Shown in pieces: positions 57,201 to 64,000 of a DNA stretch of 64,000 nucleotides; the first letter of the stretch is position 1, and the number at the start of each line of letters is the position of its first letter. Source of the DNA: Ancylostoma caninum (taxonomy: Eukaryota > Nematoda > Chromadorea > Rhabditida > Ancylostomatidae); the NCBI GenBank assembly GCA_037903475.1, contig JBAJFG010000368.1, positions 248,001 to 312,000 of the forward strand, read 5' to 3'. The notes below the pieces were generated by a model, which was not told the DNA's origin, searched no databases, and worked only from the letters and a program-made list of their open reading frames with translations. A program made the position numbers and the translations under genes.

Positions 57201-59389
57201 GCATACTAAATATTTTAAAAAAATATGAGAACATTTTGGAATCCATAATGGTGTGATGTTTTCTCATTTTCGCAGCAGATTTCTTTATTAACAATCAGCG
57301 TAAAACCTCTGAAACTCTATTTCACTCTGGTCGCGCGTTCGTGCTTCCAACCAGAGTCATTGCTTCCACTTCGATTTCGTTTTGTTGCTGACTTCATGTA
57401 CTATCAAACCAAATAAGCTTATTTCCACTAGGTGAATGGCTAGGTATGTGTAGTCGGTGTTCTATGTTTCTACAGGCTATAGTACATCACCAAGCAGACA
57501 ACTCCATCCCATGAACTCGTTTATGAAGATGGAAAGTTCATGAATGGAAGTTCCTAGTAAGATCTGTCCAAAAACTACCGTTGCACGTTATCAGAAAGAC
57601 TTTCACGAAGGAATTCCAAAAATAAGTTGACAAATATGATTGTTGGCTGTTGTTTTTCCTAGTCGGACGAGTTTTGACGTACGAAGGACGGACGAGTTTG
57701 CACACTGCGACGCGGACGAGATCAGACAGAAGAGGTCAGACGAGTTACGACGCAACTGTAGCAATTTTCAGATCAGAAATTTTCTTGATAGGTTCGCATC
57801 TCACTTGATGTTGCGAACAACACACTTTCACCGACACTCAGTGTATGTACTCAGGCACTTTCAGCGGACGATCCGCGTGCCAAAACCTTGGTTGCGGACG
57901 GGCCGCGGACCCAAAATGTGGGCGGAGCTTCGCAGCGGACCAGCCGCGGACCCATTCTGAACACGGACCATCCGCGCGCCTTAATTTTGGCGTGAACTGT
58001 GAAACAACCGCGACGAAATATTACAGCATTTTATTCATTTGAATTCAAATTGCCGCGAACCCAGTGCTGACTGAACGTCGTATCCATTCTACCTATTTTT
58101 CTACCTATTTTTCGTTTGTTTTGAGTGTCTTGGTGTGCGGTGAAGTCACACACGCTTTGGTTTTCAATCGTCTCCCGTTTTCGTATACATAGAGGAATGC
58201 TCTTGTTTTACACTTTTCAAAATTTAGGGTCACTTGAAGTGCGTTACTGCCCCTCAGACCTCAGACCATTGTCGGAGAAGGCGAAGTGACAGAAGAAGTT
58301 GCGTCTGGCGCCGCTCCACAAGCTGAGCAGCCGAATCAAGCAGTGGTACAGTGAGGCCGAGAAGTTCAGAAAGAGCACATCGTCAGTTGGTTACTTCTTT
58401 ATAATTCTTAGCTTACCTGTCATTTTTACTAATTCATCTAGTGAACAGCTATGGATACCACATATTATACTTTTGAAGGGAACACGCACTACGGCTGCAT
58501 CTATGGGTGACGGAGAAGAAGGCTTTGAAGTTCATAACCTTTTACAGTGAGTTCGTTTCTGTAGTTCCCAACGTCACTGTTGATAAGGAGCGTTTGGATT
58601 TTCAGAGATACGAATGATCTATACGACACCTAATAAGGCAGGCAGTGCAGGCGGCAAGAAGGGTGTATTTATGAATATCGATATATAGAGGATATGTACA
58701 ATACTCGTGACGCCACGGTCACTGATGTATTGTACACCTCCTTCTACTTATTCGTTCATTCTTGTCTGGTATTATTTCAAGCTGTATAGACGTTGTCACG
58801 TAGACTCCTGTCATTTGAAGCTATATTTGCTTTGTTTGTACTAAGATAATGGTAAAATAAACTAATCATTTATTATATGTGATGTTAACGTTTTGTCCAT
58901 TTGTGATATGAAGCGTTTAGACTGTTAAAGAAAAGGTAGAGGACGGAGCTATTCACCGGTTCTCAGAAAGGCGCGCGGCTGGTCCGTTGAAGGCACGCGG
59001 CTGGTCCGCTAGCAAGCAGCAGCGGACGGCCCGCGCACCCAAGTCCTGGCCAATTCTCAACCCTTACGCGGGCCGTCCTGTATTGGGTGCGCGCGCCATC
59101 CGCTGAAAGTGCCTGAGTAGGAGATCCGTTCTTCAGCTATGGTAAATTTGCAATTAGGAAGACTTTTCCTCTCCACGCAATGTTTCTTGGGTTGATTGGC
59201 CCAAACCAATGTGTGCTTGGGTTGATTGTAAAGTGCACTAATAAACGTCAAAAAAAATAAAGAGTTGCGTACCCTCATCACATGCACTGATCTGCAGGCA
59301 ACACGATACTTGTCAGCGTTACTGTCCCACAGCGCGTCCACGCGGTGGTGGCGATGTTGCGACTGCGGCTTAGGCATCTGAAGCGGCAT
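54234..59389 (-). CDS. LAPTM4-like four-pass membrane protein with PPPY motif (six exons, complete)
   Basis: Exons on the minus strand: 59389-59273, 55912-55826, 55580-55491, 55405-55307, 55019-54873 and 54350-54234; every junction is phase 0 and the product is 218 residues. It has a short N-terminus with a Cys-x-x-x-His pattern (VACRSVHVMR), then hydrophobic segments at about 47-63, 83-105, 113-131 and 152-171, and a cytosolic tail with PPPY at 203-206. LAPTM4-type lysosomal proteins have this plan: a CC-HV-like entry, four spans and tail PPxY motifs that bind Nedd4-family ubiquitin ligases for sorting. Family membership is inferred from plan and motifs. The last acceptor may be 15 bases earlier, adding SQCFQ in frame. 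The first intron (3.36 kb) holds a transposon. Confidence 0.75.
55913..57849. other. First intron of the membrane gene, left part
   Basis: No host exon was recognised. Around 57005-57075 the motif AACTCGTCCG recurs, and its complement CGGACGAGT recurs at 57662-57700, as in the subterminal repeats of a DNA transposon. A block near 56885-56945 resembles 5955-6030 (ACAGTGAG then GATGG...GCGTTTTT), so a further dispersed repeat is present. Confidence 0.45.
57850..59117. mobile_element. 1.27-kb TA-flanked element, CTCAGGCACTTTCAGCGGA termini
   Basis: Inverted ends CTCAGGCACTTTCAGCGGA (57850) and TCCGCTGAAAGTGCCTGAG (to 59117) are perfect for 19 bp and flanked by TA (57848-57849, 59118-59119). Subterminal regions are packed with GCGGAC-GGCCGCG and GCGCGCGGCTGGTCCG type motifs. 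It shares its first 14 bases, bar one, with the MITE at 11231-11387. The interior contains coding-like exons on the plus strand. Confidence 0.8.
58262..58633 (+). CDS. Exon-like sequence inside the TA-flanked element (tentative)
   Basis: Three pieces join in phase: about 58262-58349 (TIVGEGEVTEEVASGAAPQA then EQPNQAVV, donor GTGAGG), an exon from 58440 after CATCTAG to a donor at about 58548 (EQLWIPHIILLKGTRTTAAS then MGDGEEGFEVHNLLQ), and a last piece after TTTTCAG near 58605 reading DTNDLYDT and stop. An AATAAA lies near 58855. This could be the 3' end of a captured host gene or of the element's own gene. Another frame (LRLAPLHKLSSRIKQWYSEA then EKFRKSTS) is also open, so the structure is uncertain. 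I recognise no family. Confidence 0.3.
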
Positions 59390-59410
59390 GTCACCTGCCC
59401 TGAAAAAAGG
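59390..59410 (-). promoter_or_regulatory. Probable spliced-leader trans-splice acceptor
   Basis: On the minus strand CCTTTTTTCAG ends at 59400, 10 bases before the ATG at 59387-59389. Worm genes are commonly trans-spliced a few bases before the start codon, so this fits the 5' end of the mRNA. It could instead be an ordinary acceptor of an internal exon, because the frame stays open through the 10 bases. Confidence 0.5.
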
Positions 59411-59718
59411 AATCTTAAGTTGGACAGAGTGGCAACGATCACAATGGCGAAACATAACGTGGTTGCAGAATGAAGTGGGAGTATGCACTGGGCAAAACAA
59501 GTGTCAGAACGAATGCTCGAATATCATTAGAAGACAATGACAAAGCTTTTTTTAGAATTACATGTCTTGGAAAGCGGCATATTTTGCACATCATTTATTT
59601 CAAAACACGATCATATTAGGCGAGGAAGTGAACACATGCAAAGAACAAGAAAGCGTCACGAGGAATAGTAGAAGTGTAATATGTGAGCCTCGCAGTCATC
59701 CTTTTCAGCTTTGATTCC

Positions 59719-59853
59719 TCAACTTGTACTCCCTCGTAACCGCGTATGAGTATAGAACGTTCCACCTCCGAGTGTAAAGTTCACAGCAAGTTTAATCTCA
59801 ATTCGGCCGCCACCGCATTCATTACATTCACACATTATGGCTACGCAGCTCAA
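59719..59853 (-). CDS. Possible last exon of an unknown minus-strand gene
   Basis: After an acceptor (CACTTCACAG) the minus strand encodes 44 residues, LSCVAIMCECNECGGGRIEI then KLAVNFTLGGGTFYTHTRLR and GSTS, ending TGA. It has four cysteines and a glycine-rich strand-like pattern. It ends about 320 bp before the trans-splice acceptor of the membrane gene on the same strand, a spacing compatible with a worm operon. No family is recognised and no upstream exon joins in a proven phase. Confidence 0.3.
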   Translation of the reverse strand: MSCVAIMCECNECGGGRIEIKLAVNFTLGGGTFYTHTRLRGSTS

Positions 59854-60556
59854 CTGTGAAGTGACAGACACGGATTCAAAAGGACTGTGTTTTGTAGGTG
59901 CATGGGAAACACTGGTACAATAGGCCAAAGCGCTTGTGTCTCAGTATCTTTTTGAATGGATAGAACAGGAAGCAAAATGATCGTCGCATCAGTGAAACAT
60001 GGGATGCGCAGACAATCAGAATGGCACGTGGTGTGGTGCGAAAATGGCCTCTCCATAACTACGGTTTCAGAACCTACGAATCGGGTATTTTGCCCATGCC
60101 ACCAGAACCTACATAACATGGGTCACTCTATCAGTTTGACCCATGTCATGTACATTCTGGTGGGGTGGGATGGAAGAAAAAACAGCCGAGACTCGATAGA
60201 ATACGTGTGTCAGAAATTGTTAAACAGGTAGTACGCCAAAATCTTCAAGAAAAAAAAGGCTAATATCTTACATAGGGGTGGGGGGAGAGAATTTTCAATG
60301 TCTGTTTTGCGCATTGGCTACCTTGGCCTGCACCGTCACCAATCCCTGTGCATTTTACCGCACTGTTTTTTTTTTCTCTGTAGCGTCTCTCCGACTTTCG
60401 CCAGTGAAATGGACTACACCACAGAAAAGCCTCTGAATCAGGCGTTTAATCGTGTCCGGGACAAGAATAAGAGCTTCTTTTTTTTTTTCAGGTTTCACCT
60501 AATAATAAGTATCCTTTCTGACTGAGAAACGGAATCTAACGAAGGAGGCAACATAC
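59854..60556. other. No gene recognised
   Basis: A plus-strand open frame at 59956-60231 and a minus-strand frame at 59854-60119 overlap; neither has a motif or clear splice pattern. Perhaps an intron of the tentative minus-strand gene whose exons flank it. Confidence 0.3.
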
Positions 60557-60860
60557 CGAATGGTGGCAAAGAGTAGTCTCCAGCACCCACCAACCAACAA
60601 GATGAAAGCTATTAGAATGGAAAGAACAACCTACATATTTTGACAACCGTAGTCATTCGGCGTACAACGTGTACTTACACAGCGGCTCCATGCACTTGGG
60701 AACCCGAGATAACTGCCAGCCTGCTAATGGCGGTCATGAACGTCAGTAAATCTGCTGCGGATTTATTGGCAACCTCACTAAAGCGTTGCGTTACGCTCAG
60801 CATCGGTCCCGCCCACTTCACCGCGTACGTCGCGTTGCGTCGCGCGACTTCCTCGAAGTC
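60557..60860 (-). CDS. Possible membrane-protein exons, minus strand
   Basis: Two exon-like pieces are separated by an intron of about 50 bp. The first (about 60860-60681) reads FEEVARRNATYAVKWAGPML, SVTQRFSEVANKSAADLLTF and MTAISRLAVISGSQVHGAA. The second (60630-60557) reads VVLSILIAFILLVGGCWRLL then FATIR, a single strong membrane span, with donor GTATGT. The intervening donor is either GT-GTAAGT at 60680 or two bases on; only the first keeps frame. The plus strand is also open here (60640-60921), so strand is not certain. No family recognised. Confidence 0.35.
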
Positions 60861-60924
60861 GGAAAGCTTTCCTCATGAATTAAATGCAGTGATTGAGAGT
60901 ATGATGCAAGAACTAAAGGTATGA

Positions 60925-62180
60925 GAGGTTGCACTTGTTTATGTGCGAATTTCGATTATATCTAGTTGTTTTGATGCTTAAGTTAATCCAATTTCAATTT
61001 TTTTTGTCGTTAGTTCAAGGTTTGATTTGATAATTGGAGTTTTCGAATTCGAGATGCTATTAGTGTCATCTGCAGATGCGTTTATAATGGTTACCCGACA
61101 TTTGGCTGTAGTGTCGGTGTTATTTCGCTTGGTAATCGACCAATCTGAGCATCCTTTGAATACTAGGTGGCGTCAAAGTTGCCTTAAGGATACGTTTGGT
61201 GCCTGCGGGGTTACCTCAGGGATATATCTTCGCATGTGGCTCTCCGAAGGCTGATTCTGGGTATATTGATCAATTCGAATGCGTAAAAGTTATGAAGAAG
61301 AAGAATTTAAATTGCTCATTCATTCAAGTTGTCGGAAAAAACGCGAAAGTCACTTTCAGGGGCAATTATTATCCTCGTGATAATAGAATAATCTTCGTTA
61401 ACAAATAATACGAGTAAAATATTAATAGAAAAAGAGAGAGAGTTCACAGTAAGAGAGATGTGAACGAAGAAAGGTGTGAATGTGAATTCGAATTTATTCA
61501 GTCTAAAGAAATAATTACTACTTTTATCCTTTTGAGTAGCCAAAAAGTCCGATATCTGAATAATTCGTTTATCCCTGTGTTCTAAAGATCCATTATTTGA
61601 ATAATTCAAAAATCGAATGTCTGGGAAAAGGTTATTAATCGAACTATTCATATTTCGAATATTTCCAATTTACTGGATTTCGAATTGCTCAAAAGATCGG
61701 GTGTTTTCGAAGAATAGAATATTCCAATGCATAGTTACTAACATCGCACCTCATTTTTTTTCATCTTCCTGGATTATCAGTACTATTACAACACCACATC
61801 TTTGTTTGAGAAGTCCAATGGATAAATTTGATTCTGTTTTATTTTTTATTTTCAAAAAATGATCACTTTGCACATCATTTAATCTCGATGTATCTTTTTC
61901 CAAGCTATTCATACGCGTTTATCGCGATGCGGTTTCGCGCGCGACGTGAGCGGTGACTCCCGATGATAGACGGTGTTGGTATGACCCAGTGGTAATTGCT
62001 CGGCAGCCGGTATCTAAATCTGCCAGCTCTATCCACAGGCAGATCTTCGGCTGCGCCTAATTATCTCGGGTTCCCAAGTGCTGCCTCCCGATTCCTATGC
62101 TGGGCCTCTTAAGCTTTCCGAAGTCTTTCACATTGGTCAATCATGTACTCCGGAAATTTGTGCTGACACGCTATACCCTA
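60925..62180. other. A/T-rich interval, no gene recognised
   Basis: Short open frames on both strands (61027-61408, 61316-61862) lack motifs. Around 61316-61700 the sequence is strongly A/T-rich. A tRNA A-box-like stretch is at 61983-62002. Confidence 0.4.
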
Positions 62181-62400
62181 TTAGCTCACAGAGGGCGCCT
62201 GATCCGACTTTGCCCGAAATTACGACCTCATCACAGTTTCGGCCAACTGATCAGATTTTTACACTTTTTTTAGTTTGTATGTCTTGTAATTCCTTCTATT
62301 TTGATGTCTCCCAACTGCCATTTAGTAAAATCTACCTCCAGACGCATTCGCAAAGTCGTAGTTGCGGCCAAAGTCGGGTCAGGCGCCCTCTGTGAGCTAA
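62181..62400. mobile_element. 220-bp MITE with TA duplication, TTAGCTCACAGAGGG termini
   Basis: Inverted arms TTAGCTCACAGAGGGCGCCT then GA-CCGACTTTG (about 32 bp, one mismatch) are flanked by TA (62179-62180, 62401-62402). The interior is non-coding; both overlapping open frames are a consequence of the palindromic arms. Confidence 0.85.
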
Positions 62401-62648
62401 TAGACGTAAAACCTGATAGTCGAGAATACGAATGCAGTTGTGTGACACACGGAACCATGAGACTGCTGTATTTTGTTCATGAAGAAAACTTTTCGTTCGA
62501 TCGTTTGAAGAGCGATGGAATTCAAAATATGTAGAAAGGGTGTGAAGTCAGAAACGTTTCGTTGGTGTGTTTAAATACCATCGATGAACCCTCGAGCGCA
62601 ATCGATTGATTTATTAAAGATCGCGGAGCAGAGGGTGTGGGGGGTGTG

Positions 62649-63447
62649 GAGCGTTAGTTGCGATTGAGCATTAATTGCATGAGGTGCGAAGATCTCGCAC
62701 CTCACTCGCACCTCAGCAACATTGGCAACCGTTGCTCTAGCTGTCTGCGTTCTCTAGAGTTAGTAAGGGCAGCTGCCAAGGACAACTCGGACTAATTGTC
62801 GCGGGCGACATCTATTCAGACACTTGGCGCGGCCGGGCGTTCGTCGGCCAGCCATCCCGTAGTGCATGTTATTAAGGAAAGCGGACCTGGAACACAGAAT
62901 TGTGAAAGGTGACTCGGGATTGGACTAGCATTCTTTAAAAATTCCAGCCTGGACCTTTCCTTAGGGGGTTATTCGGTGCGCTTATCACGGAAATCGACGA
63001 TTATCAAGCAGATGAGTCTAAGAATGAAGCGTTTTGGATTGCAATCACTTTCTTCACTTCCTACCCCCTTCCAGTTCCACCCTGCACAGCTCGCCCATTT
63101 TTCCTACTGGAACCAAACAAAATTGTTTTCAGCGCAGATTTTGACAAAATTGATCTCTACGTTCGTTCTGAGAATGCTGCTGAACCTAGGATCGCAGCAG
63201 AATCTGAGAGGACAAAATTATCGAGTGCTGCCTTTCCCCGGCTGAGGTTTGTGCCAACTGCGACATCGCGCGCGACATACTTTACGGATCTCGGCAAATA
63301 TCAGTTTTCTGGGGAACCGCCCACACGTCGTAATGGGCGATGCGAGTGATCTGGACAATTAAAGGCGCGAGCGAGGTGCGAAGACGCTAACGACCCTTGA
63401 AGCATATCTGGGGTCTCGCACCTATAATTGGACCGCAACTAACGCTC
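62649..63447. mobile_element. 800-bp inverted-repeat element, GAGCGTTAGTTGCG ends
   Basis: GAGCGTTAGTTGCG at 62649-62662 is mirrored by CGCAACTAACGCTC at 63434-63447. Just inside both ends are copies of GAGGTGCGAAGA/TCTCGCACCT motifs. The interior includes the coding-like repeat shared with 49825-49950. No target duplication is clear, so the element type is unknown. Confidence 0.5.
63136..63232 (+). repeat. Second copy of the FDKID coding-like repeat
   Basis: Reads DFDKIDLYVRSENAAEPRIA then AESERTKLSSAAFPRLR; aligned with the copy at 49825-49950. DNA blocks TTTGACAAAAT, ACGTTCGTT-like and AACCTAGGA are shared in order. Confidence 0.5.
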
Positions 63448-63452
63448 GCCAT

Positions 63453-63666
63453 CCGGTGTGGGTCATGATGAGGCAAAATGGGGCGGCGCCTTCCCGCCCT
63501 TTGGCGTCGACTCGTCCTCACTCACACTCAGATTTGCATGGGCAAGTATGATGAAATCGCACGCGAATCAGTGCGAGTAGGTCCTGAAGGGCGGAGCGAG
63601 GGTCTCATTAAACCAATCGCGGACACATCGCCCACCCACTTTTGCCTCATCATGACCCGCACCCCG
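63453..63666. mobile_element. 214-bp MITE, GTGTGGGTCATGATGAGGCA arms
   Basis: CCGGTGTGGGTCATGATGAG then GCAAAA (63453) is mirrored by TTTTGCCTCATCATGACCCG then CACCCCGG (to 63666). An inner GC-rich hairpin is also present. It directly abuts the right end of the 62649-63447 element. The open frames at 63478-63735 are repeat sequence. Confidence 0.75.
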
Positions 63667-64000
63667 GAGCAGATGGTGAGCAAAGTCGCTAGCATGAATT
63701 TATCTGGAGCGCTAGCCATGATGAAATACGGATGATGAACAAGGCATCAAAACAGGCACGACGGTAAATTTATCACATCCAGAGCCAAAAACCGAAGTAA
63801 ATTATAGCTGTCCAAGAGGAATTGTAACAGAGTGTATATCGTTCCACTTCTTCTGTCCCAAAATATCAAAATCAGAAATTTCGCTCAAGGACTACGTGAC
63901 ATGCTGATTAGGAATATCGTTCTCATTTTGTATCGCAAAACCATTTTCGCGAGGTTACCATAGGTGTTGGAAAAATAGCTTCTGCTCCATCATACTATGG

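Overview
The window looks like a nematode chromosome, most likely a parasitic clade V (strongylid or hookworm-like) species. The evidence is small exons with GT-AG introns, mostly TTTCAG-type acceptors, one probable trans-splice acceptor, homologues of conserved worm genes, and a heavy load of Penelope-like elements, Helitrons and inverted-repeat MITEs. Species is inferred, not shown. Nothing bacterial, plasmid-borne or viral was seen. Few of the short ORFs are genes; real coding sequence lies in many small exons that I joined by splice sites and intron phase.

Layout. (1) 377-2666, plus strand: the 3' part (10 exons, about 451 codons) of an ASH/MSP-type beta-sandwich protein that best fits the centrosome protein SPD-2/CEP192. 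(2) 2.7-27.2 kb: no well-supported host gene. It holds decayed transposons: a LINE fragment, TTAA-flanked MITEs, a TA-flanked MITE, a degenerate Penelope-like element (PLE) with reverse transcriptase and GIY-YIG endonuclease at 15.8-17.3 kb, a second PLE tail at 22.2-22.5 kb and a probable mariner remnant. (3) 27231-53404, plus strand: almost all of a tomosyn gene (tom-1; syntaxin-binding, Lgl-type double beta-propeller plus R-SNARE). I placed 32 exons; the first exon and probably one small exon near 40.3-40.9 kb are not found. Its introns host a Helitron, two Tc1/mariner-type elements, nested MITEs and a whole inverted-repeat PLE. (4) 54234-59389, minus strand, tail-to-tail with tom-1: a complete six-exon, 218-residue, four-pass membrane protein with a C-terminal PPPY motif, like LAPTM4-type lysosomal proteins. 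(5) 59.4-64 kb: possible minus-strand exons of another membrane protein, then a cluster of inverted-repeat elements.

The two recognisable neuronal/cellular genes do not form a pathway together. The most coherent signal outside the genes is the transposon biology: at least three PLE lineages; hairpin motifs resembling hammerhead ribozymes at PLE ends; a PLE that fills the intron splitting the tomosyn SNARE motif, with its own YxDD motif broken by a one-base loss and a palindromic MITE inside it; and two TTAA-type MITE families sharing the same terminal AGGCAG. I found no convincing new defence-like or biosynthetic system.
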